Part shown: one piece after another, positions 35,086 to 44,287 of the stretch | Position numbering within the stretch: position 1 is the stretch's first letter | Layout: each line of letters opens with the position of its first letter | Source: Candidimonas humi | GTDB taxonomy: Bacteria > Pseudomonadota > Gammaproteobacteria > Burkholderiales > Burkholderiaceae_B | Length of the DNA: 64,000 nt | Assembly (NCBI RefSeq): GCF_019166065.1 | Contig: NZ_JAHTBN010000001.1 | Span: 1 to 64,000 of the forward strand | Direction of reading: 5' to 3' | Notes under the pieces: model-generated | Databases searched by the model: none | What the model was told of the DNA's origin: nothing | What the model saw: the letters and a program-made list of their open reading frames with translations, nothing else | Position numbers and translations under genes: made by a program

Positions 35086-36969
35086 ATGCTCGATGTACTG
35101 CTGCGCTTCGAAGACGGAACCATGCGCGATGCGTCCTGGCCCTTGCCCCTGGAGATAGGGCGCGATCCCGACGCGGGGCTGCGGCTCAAGTCGTGGCGGG
35201 TGGCCCGGCGCCATGCAAGACTGGAACATCGCGAGGCCGGCGTGTTCCTCGAAGACCATGGCTCGCTTTGGGGCACCTTCGTCAATAGCCATCGCGTGTC
35301 CCAATATGGGCCTTTGCGCGTGGGCGACGAAATCGTCGTGGGGCCGTGCCTGATATGTCTGCGCCGCGTACTGGAGCCCGCACCGTCGGTGGAGGCGAGC
35401 GCTGCGGCTCTGGACGTTTGTGTAGACGACTCCGGCCGCGATCGAAACCTTGCGGGCAGCAGCGGCCCCGGCCCGGCATCTTCCGGTCCGGCCGATACCC
35501 GCAGGCGCGACACCACTGCCGGCGCGCTCGACCACAAACGCGAGGCATTGCCGCCTGGTATGGAAGCACATGCAGGTCCTGCGGCCAGCGCCGGCGAGGC
35601 CGAGCTTCCGGCCGAGGTTTGCCCTCGCGCCCTCGTGCCGGCCGCTGCGGATGCCGGCGATCTATTGCTGTTGCGCCGGCGCCTGCACCAGAATTTGCTC
35701 GATGCCCTGGACTTGCGCCGCCGCGACGTCTCCAGCATGAGCGACGCCGCCTTGCGCAGCGAGGCCATGGCCGCCATGGGCGATATTCTTTCCAAGGATA
35801 CGCAGTTGCCGGCAGGGCTGGACAGCGAGGCGCTGGCGCTCGCGGTGGTCGACGAAGCAGTGGGCCTGGGCGTGCTCGAGCCCTTGCTGGCCGACGCTTC
35901 CATCACGGAAATCATGGTCAATCGGCACGACGAGATCTATGTCGAGGCGCGCGGCCGCCTGCGCCGCCTGGAGGGCGGGTTCAGCAGCGAGCAGGCGGTG
36001 TTGGGCGTCATCGAGCGCATCGTCTCGCCGCTGGGGCGGCGCATCGACGAGAGTTCGCCCATGGTCGATGCGCGTTTACGCGACGGCTCGCGGGTCAATG
36101 CCGTCATTCCACCACTGGCCTTGCGCGGCGCATGCCTGACCATACGCAAGTTCCCGCAGCGGCGTTTGGCCATGGACGACTTGCTGCGCGCCGGCGCGCT
36201 GGATGCCTGCATGGCCGAGTTCCTGCGGTTCTGCGTACACCAGCGCAAGAACATCATCGTGTCCGGCGGCACGGGCTCCGGCAAGACCACGCTGCTCAAC
36301 GTCTTGTCGAATTGTATTCCCGAAGGCGAACGCATCGTCACCATCGAGGATGCGGCCGAGCTGCGGCTCGACCATGCCCACCTGGTGGCCCTCGAGGCGC
36401 GGCCGCCCAACCTGGAGGGCAGGGGCAGGGTGGACATCCGCGACCTGGTGCGCAATGCGCTGCGCATGCGGCCCGACCGCATTGTGGTCGGCGAGTGCCG
36501 CGCCGGCGAAGCATTCGACATGCTGGCGGCCATGAACACTGGCCACGAGGGCTCGCTTACCACGCTGCACGCCAACAGCCCGCGCGATGCCCTGGCGCGC
36601 CTCGAAACCATGATACTGATGGCGGGCATGGATTTGCCGCTGCCGGCCATACGCGACCACGTGGCCTCCAGCATCGACATCATCGTGCAGCAGGCCAGGC
36701 TGGCCGACGGGCGCCGCCTCATTGCCTCTATTGCCGAGGTGACCGGCGTCGAAAGCGGCCGCATCCAGACCCAGGAACTGTTTCGCTACCAGGATCACCC
36801 CGAACGCGCATTTCTGGGCTGCGGGGTCTTGCCCGAGTTCGCCTCTGCCCGCCCGCAAGGCGCCCAGGGCCTGGATCCCGCCTTGTTCAATCAGTGCAAC
36901 CCGCCGGCGACGGGCGAATTCGATGCCGCTGCCGGCGGGCGGCCGGCCACGGCGACGGGGGCGGCATGA
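35086..36969 (+). CDS. cpaF: Tad pilus ATPase CpaF/TadA with N-terminal FHA domain
   Basis: A 627-residue cytosolic ATPase. Residues about 1-95 form a forkhead-associated domain (LEIGRDPDAGLRL, RVARRHARLEH, GSLWGTFVNSHRV), followed by a low-complexity linker to about 190. The CpaF/VirB11-type ATPase core comes next: VDARLRDGSRVNAVIPP, Walker A GGTGSGKTTLLN (about 393), RPDRIVVGECRAGEAFDML and TTLHANSPRDALARLE. It powers pilus assembly. FHA domains bind phosphothreonine, suggesting kinase control, but no kinase is in the window. Fusion of FHA to this ATPase is seen in some beta-proteobacteria. Confidence 0.93.
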   Translation: MLDVLLRFEDGTMRDASWPLPLEIGRDPDAGLRLKSWRVARRHARLEHREAGVFLEDHGSLWGTFVNSHRVSQYGPLRVGDEIVVGPCLICLRRVLEPAPSVEASAAALDVCVDDSGRDRNLAGSSGPGPASSGPADTRRRDTTAGALDHKREALPPGMEAHAGPAASAGEAELPAEVCPRALVPAAADAGDLLLLRRRLHQNLLDALDLRRRDVSSMSDAALRSEAMAAMGDILSKDTQLPAGLDSEALALAVVDEAVGLGVLEPLLADASITEIMVNRHDEIYVEARGRLRRLEGGFSSEQAVLGVIERIVSPLGRRIDESSPMVDARLRDGSRVNAVIPPLALRGACLTIRKFPQRRLAMDDLLRAGALDACMAEFLRFCVHQRKNIIVSGGTGSGKTTLLNVLSNCIPEGERIVTIEDAAELRLDHAHLVALEARPPNLEGRGRVDIRDLVRNALRMRPDRIVVGECRAGEAFDMLAAMNTGHEGSLTTLHANSPRDALARLETMILMAGMDLPLPAIRDHVASSIDIIVQQARLADGRRLIASIAEVTGVESGRIQTQELFRYQDHPERAFLGCGVLPEFASARPQGAQGLDPALFNQCNPPATGEFDAAAGGRPATATGAA

Positions 36970-37811
36970 TATTTCTGTTCATCGCCTGCGTCACGATACT
37001 TGCCGGCCTGGCGTGCTGGCTGTTGCAAGGCTGGATCGGCGCCGCCTACCGGCGTTATCGCAACGCATTCAGCCGGCAGGTGACGGCGGGCATGAGCGAG
37101 TTCTTCCTGTTTGTCGATCCGGCCCAGTTGTGGCTGGCCAATCTGTGCGGCTGCGCGGCCCTGGCCTTATTCTGCTACCTGGCTTCGGGGATGGCCTGGC
37201 TGGCCATGGCCCTCGGGGCAATGGCGCTGCTGGTGCCGCAATACCTGGTTGCGGCGATGCGCCGGCGCCGCCTGCGGCGCTTCGACGAACAATTGCCCGA
37301 CATGCTGCGCACCCTGGCTTCGGCCCTGCGCGCCGGATCGGGCCTGCAGCCCGCATTGCGCCACATCGTCGAAAGGGCGGCGCCTCCGCTGTCCCAGGAA
37401 TTCGGCCTGATGCTGCGCCAGCAGCGCATGGGCGTGCCGCTGGAACAAGCCCTGCTGGCGCTCTACCGGCGCATGCCCACTGAAGCGGCCGGGCTGGCGG
37501 TGTCGGCACTGAATATTTCCTTGCATACGGGCGGAAACCTGGCCGAGACCCTGGAGCGCATCGCGGACACCTTGCGCGCGCGCCTGCACCTGCTCGGCCG
37601 CATCCACGCGCTGACCGCCCAGGGCAGGCTGCAGGCATGGGTCATGGCCGGCATGCCGGGCGCCTTGGCACTGGCCCTGCAGTATGTGGATCCGGCCTCC
37701 ATGCATTACTTGTGGCACACCCCCGCGGGCTGGGCGGCACTGGGATTGATCGTCGTGCTCGAAGCGGCCGGGGTCATGTTCATACGGCGCATCGTGGCCA
37801 TCGATGTCTGA
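36966..37811 (+). CDS. tadB: Tad pilus inner-membrane platform protein TadB
   Basis: A 281-residue T2SS-F-domain membrane protein with two N-terminal helices, a cytosolic F domain (LPDMLRTLASALRAGSGLQPAL, about 108-130) and C-terminal helices. It forms the inner-membrane platform with TadC. ATGA overlap with cpaF. The 140-bp gap before tadC has no gene. Confidence 0.9.
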   Translation: MIFLFIACVTILAGLACWLLQGWIGAAYRRYRNAFSRQVTAGMSEFFLFVDPAQLWLANLCGCAALALFCYLASGMAWLAMALGAMALLVPQYLVAAMRRRRLRRFDEQLPDMLRTLASALRAGSGLQPALRHIVERAAPPLSQEFGLMLRQQRMGVPLEQALLALYRRMPTEAAGLAVSALNISLHTGGNLAETLERIADTLRARLHLLGRIHALTAQGRLQAWVMAGMPGALALALQYVDPASMHYLWHTPAGWAALGLIVVLEAAGVMFIRRIVAIDV

Positions 37812-37951
37812 TCATTGCTAAGTCGGCCGAGCGCCTGGTCTGCTTTGCTTGCCGCGCTGAGTATGCCGTCCGCGCTGCGCTTGCTCGTTCATGGCCGATT
37901 TAAAAAGGGAATGGCAGCAGGGAATAAGCCATCCAAGGTTCGGAGGATCGC

Positions 37952-38833
37952 ATGTGGTTCTGGCTGGCCTGCCTCGCGGCGGGGATTTCGTTGTGCAGCC
38001 TGTGCTGGCTGGTCGTAATGCCCTGGGCCGCCCGGGGCGGTTCCGCGGCAGCGGCTGTGGATTTCCGGGTGCCCGCGGCATTGCGCTGGGCCTGGCCGTG
38101 GGTAGCGGCGTGCGCGGCCGCCAGCCGGCCCTTCATACCCTGGAACTTGCGTGCCTCGCTGGCCACGCGCCTGCTGCGCGCCGGGCTGCCTGCGTCCTGG
38201 CAGGCCGAGCATTTCATCGCCTTGCAAATTCTGGCCGCCATTGTGCTGGCGGCGGCGCCGATACTGGCGATGTTTCTCGGCGCCATGTCCGTCGGCACGG
38301 CCGCTGCGTTCGTCCCGGCAGCGGCGGCGGGCGGGCTGTGTTGGCCAGCCTATTGGCTGCGCGGCCGCGCCGCGGCGCGACGCCGCATCATGCTCAAGGA
38401 ATTCCCGTTTCTGCTGGACATCGGCACCTTGTGCGTAGAGGCAGGGCTGAATCTGCACGGCGCCCTGCAGCAGGCAGCGGCCCATGGGCCGCCGGGCCCC
38501 TTGCGCGACGAATTGCGCCATGCGCTGGCCGACATGCGCGCCGGCAAGGCCCGGTCCGAGGCGCTGCAGGGGCTGGCTTCGCGCTGCGGCCTGGACGCAG
38601 TCTTCGGCCTGGTCGCAGCCATTGCACAAGCCGATCAGCTCGGCATGAGCCTGGCGCCGATATTGCGGGCCCAGGCCGACCAGCGCCGCGGCGAACGCTT
38701 CCTGCGGGCGGAGAAACTGGCGCTGGAGGCCCCGGTAAAAATGCTGTTCCCCATGGTGTTCTGCATTTTCCCCTGTACCTTCCTGATCATAGGGCTGCCG
38801 ATAGCGGCCAGGCTGCTGGGCCTGGCGTCATGA
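37952..38833 (+). CDS. tadC: Tad pilus inner-membrane platform protein TadC
   Basis: A 293-residue T2SS-F-domain protein: helices near the N-terminus and centre, then FPFLLDIGTLCVEAGLNLHGAL (about 151) in the cytosolic domain, LGMSLAPILRAQADQRR and two final helices (FPMVFCIFPCTFLIIGLPI). Pairs with TadB. ATGA overlap with the DUF192 gene. AAGGTTCGGAGG lies upstream of the ATG as ribosome site. Confidence 0.9.
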   Translation: MWFWLACLAAGISLCSLCWLVVMPWAARGGSAAAAVDFRVPAALRWAWPWVAACAAASRPFIPWNLRASLATRLLRAGLPASWQAEHFIALQILAAIVLAAAPILAMFLGAMSVGTAAAFVPAAAAGGLCWPAYWLRGRAAARRRIMLKEFPFLLDIGTLCVEAGLNLHGALQQAAAHGPPGPLRDELRHALADMRAGKARSEALQGLASRCGLDAVFGLVAAIAQADQLGMSLAPILRAQADQRRGERFLRAEKLALEAPVKMLFPMVFCIFPCTFLIIGLPIAARLLGLAS

Positions 38834-39180
38834 CGGCCCCGCGGTCGGCCTTCAGGCTGTATGTGGCGCGCAGCCCCTGGCAGCGTCTGCTCGGGATGCA
38901 TGCCTACGCATTTCCCGCCGACGGCTGGGCATTGTGGCTGGACCCCTGCAGGGCCGTCCACACCTTTGGGCTGGCGCGCCCCATAGACCTGTTGTTCCTG
39001 GACAGCCGCCTGCGGGTGTCGAGGCGTATCGACAGCCTGGCGCCGGGCCGTGTCGCATGGTGCCGCGCGGCGCGCTCGGTGCTGGAGCTGCCGGCGGGCT
39101 ATTGCGCGGCGTGGCCCGGCCACGCGCAGTTGGCGCGCGAGGCTATGTCGCGCTGGGATAGTTCTTGCCGAACACGCTGA
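38830..39180 (+). CDS. DUF192-family protein at end of Tad locus
   Basis: A 116-residue protein with the DUF192 layout: RLLGMHAYAFPADGWALWL, then AVHTFGLARPIDLLFLD, the hydrophobic strand corresponding to the usual W-M-x-x-T-x-x-P-L-D-x-x-F-x-D motif, and SVLELPAG near the end. There is no obvious signal peptide. Function of DUF192 is unknown. Translational coupling to tadC ties it to the pilus operon. Its 3' end overlaps the convergent BPSS1780 gene by 38 bases. Confidence 0.82.
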   Translation: MTAPRSAFRLYVARSPWQRLLGMHAYAFPADGWALWLDPCRAVHTFGLARPIDLLFLDSRLRVSRRIDSLAPGRVAWCRAARSVLELPAGYCAAWPGHAQLAREAMSRWDSSCRTR

Positions 39181-39916
39181 CGTATGCGGGGTAGAAACTG
39201 CAATACAGCAATGCCGCGACGATAAGATTGAGCGGGGTCAGCAGGATTTGCGCCAAGCTCGTGTCCATGCCCATGTCGGTCATCAAATTGCCCAGCAGTT
39301 GCACCGCCAGGAACACGGCTCCCCAGCTCAGGCCATACACCAGGAACGGCCATTTGTTGCGCCAGCAGGCCACCATCGAGAAGAACAGCGCCTGGGAAAG
39401 CTTGATGCGATGCCAGCCGACCAGGGCCGGCGCATGCCAGAACAGGGCCGAGATCAGCACGTACAGCAGCCCGAAGGTAATGAAAGGCCCGCGCACGGCC
39501 TGCATCAGCGCGAGTTCGTCGATGGGGCCGCTGGAGCCGACCGCGTTCATGATGCTGCTCATGAAAGGCAGGGTGGAAACGAAGCCGCCCGCCAGGCAGC
39601 AGGCCAGGTAGGCAAAGCCCAGGCGGACCAGGCGCTTGCGCACGTCGGGTTTGCGCAGGGGCTCCAGCCACATATGTATCAGCATCGGGTCGCCGTCGCT
39701 GATGTGGCGGCAGGCGCACAGCGACATGAAGGTCAGCAGCGGCATGGCGGTGATCAGCGCCATCTGGCCCAACAGCGGGATCATGTAGGCCAAGGTGATG
39801 AGGAACCCGGTCATCAGGCTCCAGAAGAACATGGGCATGGGCTGGCGCTTGAAGATCCCGGCCCCGTCCTGTATCCATTGCCATCCGGCTCTGACGGGGA
39901 GTATGGCTGCTTGCAT
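39143..39916 (-). CDS. BPSS1780-family integral membrane protein
   Basis: A 257-residue polytopic inner-membrane protein with six or so helices and the family opening QWIQDGAGIFKRQPMPMFFW. The name comes from a Burkholderia pseudomallei locus tag; function unknown. It lies 23 bases downstream of thrB on the same strand, probably one operon, an order common in Burkholderiales. Confidence 0.85.
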   Translation of the reverse strand: MQAAILPVRAGWQWIQDGAGIFKRQPMPMFFWSLMTGFLITLAYMIPLLGQMALITAMPLLTFMSLCACRHISDGDPMLIHMWLEPLRKPDVRKRLVRLGFAYLACCLAGGFVSTLPFMSSIMNAVGSSGPIDELALMQAVRGPFITFGLLYVLISALFWHAPALVGWHRIKLSQALFFSMVACWRNKWPFLVYGLSWGAVFLAVQLLGNLMTDMGMDTSLAQILLTPLNLIVAALLYCSFYPAYVSVFGKNYPSAT

Positions 39917-39939
39917 GGTGTGTTCGGTTTCCGGTGATG

Positions 39940-40908
39940 TCAGGGTAGGGCGAGGGCCACCGCCTTGCGGCGTTCCCGCAGCACGCGCTCGAAATGGCGC
40001 GGGTCGTGCGGCTTCAGGGTCTGGGCCGGGCGCGGCAGGTAGAAGTCGTATAGGCGCGATAGCCAGAAGCGCAGGGCGGCCGCCTGCAGCACAGTCATCC
40101 AGGCGCGACGCTCGGCCTCGGTGAAGGGTCGTACCTGCGCGTAGGCGCCCAGCCATGCGCGCAGTTTTTCGAGATCGAAAACGCCGGTGGCCTGCTCGAT
40201 GCACCAGTCGTTCACGCTGACTGCCACATCGAACAGCCAGGTGTCCCAGCCGGCGAAATAAAAATCGATGATACCGCCCATGCGCGGCATTTCGAAGGTG
40301 CCGTCGAACAGCACATTGTCGCGAAACAGGTCGCAGTGCGCCGGGCCCGAGGGCAATTCGGGATAGATGTCGCCGGCCGCGAAGGAAATTTGTTCATCCA
40401 GGGTCTGGCGCAGCAGGCTGGCCTGCTCCGGGTTCAGGAACGGCAGCACTTGCGGCGTAGTGTCGCGCCACCACGGCAGCCCGCGCAGGTTCGGCTGCCG
40501 GATCGTGAACGATTTTCCCGCCAGGTGCGCCTGCGCCAGGGTCTGCCCGGCCAGCGCGCAGTGGGCCGGGCCGGGGGCTGGCTCGTAGCCGCCGCTCAGG
40601 CGGGTGACGATGATGGCGGGCTTGTCGTGCAGCGAGGTCAGGCGCGAGCCGTCGCGCAGCGTTTGCGGCTGCGGCACGGGAATATCGTGCTCGGCCAGGT
40701 GATGCATCAGTTCGATATAGAACGGCAGTTGCTGCGCGGTCAGCACCTCGAAGATCGTCAGCACGTATTCGCCGTGCGTCGTGGTGAGGAAGAAGTTCGT
40801 GTTCTCGATGCCGGCGGTGATGCCGCGCAGGCTGACCAGGTCGCCCAGCGTGTATCGCTCGAGCAATTTGCGCGCGTCGTCATCGCTGACAGAGGTGAAT
40901 ACGGCCAT
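39940..40908 (-). CDS. thrB: Homoserine kinase (ThrB, aminoglycoside-phosphotransferase fold)
   Basis: A 322-residue kinase phosphorylating homoserine on the way to threonine. It belongs to the APH-like ThrB family of beta/gamma-proteobacteria: [38 protein letters not shown], and the catalytic loop [16 protein letters not shown] (about 188-203). ATG 40908 is the family N-terminus; a 13-codon in-frame extension exists upstream but is atypical. Confidence 0.95.
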   Translation of the reverse strand: MAVFTSVSDDDARKLLERYTLGDLVSLRGITAGIENTNFFLTTTHGEYVLTIFEVLTAQQLPFYIELMHHLAEHDIPVPQPQTLRDGSRLTSLHDKPAIIVTRLSGGYEPAPGPAHCALAGQTLAQAHLAGKSFTIRQPNLRGLPWWRDTTPQVLPFLNPEQASLLRQTLDEQISFAAGDIYPELPSGPAHCDLFRDNVLFDGTFEMPRMGGIIDFYFAGWDTWLFDVAVSVNDWCIEQATGVFDLEKLRAWLGAYAQVRPFTEAERRAWMTVLQAAALRFWLSRLYDFYLPRPAQTLKPHDPRHFERVLRERRKAVALALP

Positions 40909-41067
40909 GGGACGGGTTCCGGGAACTATGAAAAAATGCCCCGACAAAGGGGGGCGTTTGATTTTAGACTAGTCTGGTGCCGGGCGTGGCGGCGCCTGCC
41001 GCAATGCCGCGAGGGGCTTTTGCGTAAAATACTGGCGCCCGGAATTTTCCGTTTGAACGAGGGGTGC

Positions 41068-42111
41068 ATGCAGCACCAAGGATTTTCAATGCACGATGTG
41101 GCGCAGGACCCGGCCCGCGAGGCGGGCGCCGGGGCGTCGGCTTCACCCTGGCGCCTGTGCGTGGCGCCCATGATCGATGTCACTGACCGCCACTGCCGCT
41201 ACTTCCATCGCCTGCTGGCGCCGGGAGCGCGCCTGTATACCGAGATGATCACCACCGGCGCGCTGCTGCACGGCGACGTGGCGCGCCATCTGGATTTCGA
41301 CCCGGCCGAGCAGCCGCTAGCCCTGCAGTTGGGCGGCAGCGAGCCCGAACTGCTGGCGCATTGCGCGCGCCTGGGCGAGCAGTGGGGCTATGACGAAATC
41401 AATCTGAATTGCGGCTGTCCGTCGGAACGCGTGCAGCGCGGCGCCTTCGGCGCCTGCCTGATGGCCGAGCCGCGCCTGGTCGCCGATTGCGTCAAGGCCA
41501 TGCAGGACGCGGTTTCTGTGCCGGTCACGGTCAAGCACCGGCTGGGCCTGGACTACGATGATTCCTACGGTTTCGTGCGCGACTTCGTCGGGACGCTGCA
41601 TGCTGCGGGCTGCCGCGTGTTCATCGTGCACGCGCGCAATGCCGTGCTCAAGGGCCTGTCGCCCAAGGACAACCGCGAAAAGCCGCCGCTGCGCTATGAC
41701 GACGCCTTGCAACTGAAGCGCGACTTCCCCGACTGCGACATCGTGCTCAACGGCGGCATCGTCGAGGCGCCGCAGGCGCTGGCATTGCTGCGCGATTTCG
41801 ACGGCGTGATGCTGGGGCGTGCCGCCTGGCACAATCCGGGCATCCTGACGCAGCTCACACGTCTCATCGAGCCCCAGGCGCCGCTGCTGGAGCCGGCCCA
41901 GGTGGTGCATGCGATCAGCGCCTATGCGGCGCGCGAAGTGGCCAAGGGCGTGCCCCTGCGCATCGTGGTGCGGCCCTTGCTGGGCTGGGTCAATGGGCGC
42001 AAAGGCGCGCGCCACTGGCGCCGCAGCTTGTCGGATCCGAACTTGCTGGAAAGCAACGACGCGCAATTGATTGAGCGGGCCTGGTCGGACTTGCTGTTGC
42101 ACAGCGCCTGA
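41068..42111 (+). CDS. dusA: tRNA-dihydrouridine(20/20a) synthase DusA
   Basis: A 347-residue FMN enzyme reducing U20/U20a in tRNA. The barrel opens with RLCVAPMIDVTDRHCRYFHR, the catalytic cysteine is in NLNCGCPSERVQRGAFGACLM, and DYDDSYGFVRDFV plus VLNGGIVEAP are typical of the DusA subgroup. ATG 41068 gives a ~30-residue leader; ATG 41089 is a close alternative. Divergent from thrB. Confidence 0.96.
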   Translation: MQHQGFSMHDVAQDPAREAGAGASASPWRLCVAPMIDVTDRHCRYFHRLLAPGARLYTEMITTGALLHGDVARHLDFDPAEQPLALQLGGSEPELLAHCARLGEQWGYDEINLNCGCPSERVQRGAFGACLMAEPRLVADCVKAMQDAVSVPVTVKHRLGLDYDDSYGFVRDFVGTLHAAGCRVFIVHARNAVLKGLSPKDNREKPPLRYDDALQLKRDFPDCDIVLNGGIVEAPQALALLRDFDGVMLGRAAWHNPGILTQLTRLIEPQAPLLEPAQVVHAISAYAAREVAKGVPLRIVVRPLLGWVNGRKGARHWRRSLSDPNLLESNDAQLIERAWSDLLLHSA

Positions 42112-42247
42112 ACCCGAGGCCCGCCGCGTATGCCGGTCGCTGCGGGGCGATCATGCACTTGTGCCGAGCCGGCGTGCGCAGCGCGGTTTGGCGGCGCTGC
42201 GGAATCCCTCATCCGGCCGGCCAGGCTCGCCTGGCCTTCGAGGTGGA

Positions 42248-42263
42248 CGGCCCTAGCGGGCCG
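42248..42263 (+). terminator. Small hairpin after dusA
   Basis: CGGCCC-TAGC-GGGCCG hairpin ~135 bp after dusA and ~65 bp beyond the end of the CBS gene on the opposite strand. No T-run; assignment weak. Confidence 0.3.
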
Positions 42264-42272
42264 CCCGGGGCG

Positions 42273-42320
42273 GCGATAACGACGATAAACAACAATAAGC
42301 CGCAATAAATCGCGATAAGC
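42273..42320. repeat. Array of short RATAA motifs
   Basis: Five (G/A)ATAA motifs recur at roughly 9-12 base intervals just downstream of the CBS gene (which is on the minus strand). They contrast with the GC-rich surroundings. Could be a protein-binding array or chance drift. Confidence 0.45.
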
Positions 42321-42327
42321 GGCGGTC

Positions 42328-42786
42328 TCAGGCCTGCGCGGACTCGGAATCGCCCGGCCAGTCGCGGATGTAGGCCTTGAGCATATTGTTTTCGAACTGC
42401 TGGGCCGCGACGATGGCCTGCGCCATGTCGTAGAAGGAGATCACGCCCAGCAGCATGGGGCCGTCCATGACGGGGATATAGCGCGCATGCTTTTCGAGCA
42501 TCAGGCGCTGCACCTCGTCGGCATCGGTATTGGGCGAGACGCTCAGCGGCGCGTCGTCCATGATGCTGCGTATGGTGTTAGAACCTGTATTGCCGCCATT
42601 GCCGTGCAAGTGGCGGATGATTTCCCGGAACGTGAGCATGCCCACGAGCTGGCCGTGTTCCATGATGACCAGCGAGCCGATGTCCTGCTCGCTCATGGTT
42701 TCCAGGGCCTGGATGATGGGTATGTCGGGCGTGGCGGTGTAAAGCGCGTTGCCCTTGACGCGCAGAATTTCACTGACTTTCAACAT
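42328..42786 (-). CDS. CBS-pair domain protein
   Basis: A 152-residue protein made almost entirely of two CBS domains: IIQALETMSEQDIGSLVIME with GQLVGMLTFREIIRHL (first), and MLEKHARYIPVMDGPMLLGVISFYDMAQ (second). Such pairs bind adenosyl ligands (AMP, ATP, SAM) and act as energy sensors; partner unknown. The ATG at 42786 excludes an upstream in-frame extension with no resemblance to the family. Confidence 0.9.
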   Translation of the reverse strand: MLKVSEILRVKGNALYTATPDIPIIQALETMSEQDIGSLVIMEHGQLVGMLTFREIIRHLHGNGGNTGSNTIRSIMDDAPLSVSPNTDADEVQRLMLEKHARYIPVMDGPMLLGVISFYDMAQAIVAAQQFENNMLKAYIRDWPGDSESAQA

Positions 42787-42944
42787 GGCTGCCTCCCGCT
42801 CGGCGATTGCCGTACGTCTATTTTGCATCATAAACCATACCGAAAGGTAGCGACGCCGGCTTTTCCGTACATTGTGTTTCCGCGAGATCTCGCTGCGAGG
42901 GGGCGCCATGGTCAAGCGCAAACGAGCGGAGGAGGAGGCGGACA

Positions 42945-43041
42945 ACGCAGAGGTCGGGTGACGCAGAGGCCAGGCAATGCAGAAGGGCCGGGAAACGTAG
43001 CAGCCAGGAAACGTAGGGGTCGGGCAACGCAGGGGCTACCA
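42945..43041. repeat. Degenerate ~16-bp tandem repeat
   Basis: About six units of the form CGCAGAGGTCGGGTGA, CGCAGAGGCCAGGCAA, TGCAGAAGGGCCGGGAAA, CGTAGCAGCCAGGAAA, CGTAGGGGTCGGGCAA and CGCAGGGGCTACCAAC run in tandem upstream of the CBS gene. The 42787-43261 gap otherwise holds no gene; AT-richer DNA from about 43130 to 43200 probably carries the promoter of the Bug receptor operon. Confidence 0.65.
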
Positions 43042-43261
43042 ACACCCTGGCCGGGCAGCGCAAAAACCAATCGACGCGAAGGCCAGCAACACTGCAGCCG
43101 CCCGGCCCATCCGTCACGAATCCTGAAGACGTGTTGACAGTTCGCGTCCTAGTGATCGCCAGAATTGTTAACTACTATTGCAAGGCTGAATCGCCTGACA
43201 AAAGAGCGAATAGGGCGGCCGATGATGCATGGGCCGCGCACTAGATCACAAGGAGACTTCG

Positions 43262-44284
43262 ATGTATGACTGTATTCCGGCGCGTCGCCTGCCGGCGAGC
43301 AAAACCCGCCCCTTCGGGGCGATGTTGCGGGCGGCTGTGTTGTTGTGCGCCGCAACAATCGTCGCGCCGGCTCCCGCCTCCGCAGCCGATTATCCCAGCA
43401 ATCCCGTGCACCTGATCGTTCCCTTCGCGCCGGGAGGCGCAGTCGATGGCATAGGCCGCCTGACCGCCCAGGCCTTGGCCAAGGAACTGGGCCAGCAGGT
43501 AGTGGTAGAAAACAAGCCCGGCGCGGGCGGCGTCATCGGCATCACCGCTGCGGCGCATGCGGCGCCCGATGGCTACACCGTGCTGATGGGCAATATCGCC
43601 CTGGCCTCGGCTCCGGCGCTCTACGACAAGCTGACTTTCAATCCTGCCAAGGACTTCGCCGGCATAGCAACCATAGGAAAAGGGCCTTATGTGCTGGTCG
43701 TGCCCGCGAAGTTTCCGGCGCACACGCTCAAGCAGCTCATCCAGTTGGCCAAGGAACACCCGGGCAAATACAACTTTGCTTCGGCGGGAACGGGATCCGC
43801 CATCCATCTGGCCGGCGAGCTGTTCAAGAGCATGGCCCAGATAAATATTGTGCACGTGCCTTTCAAAGGGGCGGGGCCCGCCGCTACGGCGCTGCTGGGC
43901 GGCCAGGTGCAAATGATGTTCGGCTCGCTTATGGAAATGATGCCCTTGATCCAGTCCGGAAAAGTGCGCGCGCTTGGCGTCAGTTCCTTGCAACGCACCA
44001 AGTACGCGCCCAAGATCCCCACTATTGCGGAGTCCGGCCTGCCCGGCTTCGAAGTCACCGGCTGGTACGGCTTGTTCGTGCCCGCGGCTACGCCGCCGGC
44101 GATCGTCGCCAAGCTCAGCAGCGCGGCCAATCGCGCACTGAAGGCCTCTTTCCTCCAGGAGCAGCTTCCCCATTACAAATTGGACCCGGTAGGCGGCACC
44201 CCCGCGCAGACCGACAAGTTTTTGGGTTCGGAAATCGCTAAATGGACCAAGGTCGTCCACGATGCGCATATCAAGGCGAATTGA
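43262..44284 (+). CDS. Bug-family tripartite tricarboxylate transporter receptor (TctC-like)
   Basis: A 340-residue periplasmic solute receptor with a signal peptide ending PAPASAA (about 40). Family landmarks: YPSNPVHLIVPFAPGGAVDGIGR, VVENKPGAGGVIG, FASAGTGSAIHLAGELFK, VPFKGAGPAATALLGGQV. Bug receptors bind carboxylates and are hugely expanded in Alcaligenaceae; most, like this one, lack adjacent TctA/TctB. Two MmgE/PrpD genes follow closely, suggesting a tri- or hydroxy-carboxylate ligand degraded by them (inference). Confidence 0.93.
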   Translation: MYDCIPARRLPASKTRPFGAMLRAAVLLCAATIVAPAPASAADYPSNPVHLIVPFAPGGAVDGIGRLTAQALAKELGQQVVVENKPGAGGVIGITAAAHAAPDGYTVLMGNIALASAPALYDKLTFNPAKDFAGIATIGKGPYVLVVPAKFPAHTLKQLIQLAKEHPGKYNFASAGTGSAIHLAGELFKSMAQINIVHVPFKGAGPAATALLGGQVQMMFGSLMEMMPLIQSGKVRALGVSSLQRTKYAPKIPTIAESGLPGFEVTGWYGLFVPAATPPAIVAKLSSAANRALKASFLQEQLPHYKLDPVGGTPAQTDKFLGSEIAKWTKVVHDAHIKAN

Positions 44285-44287
44285 GGC

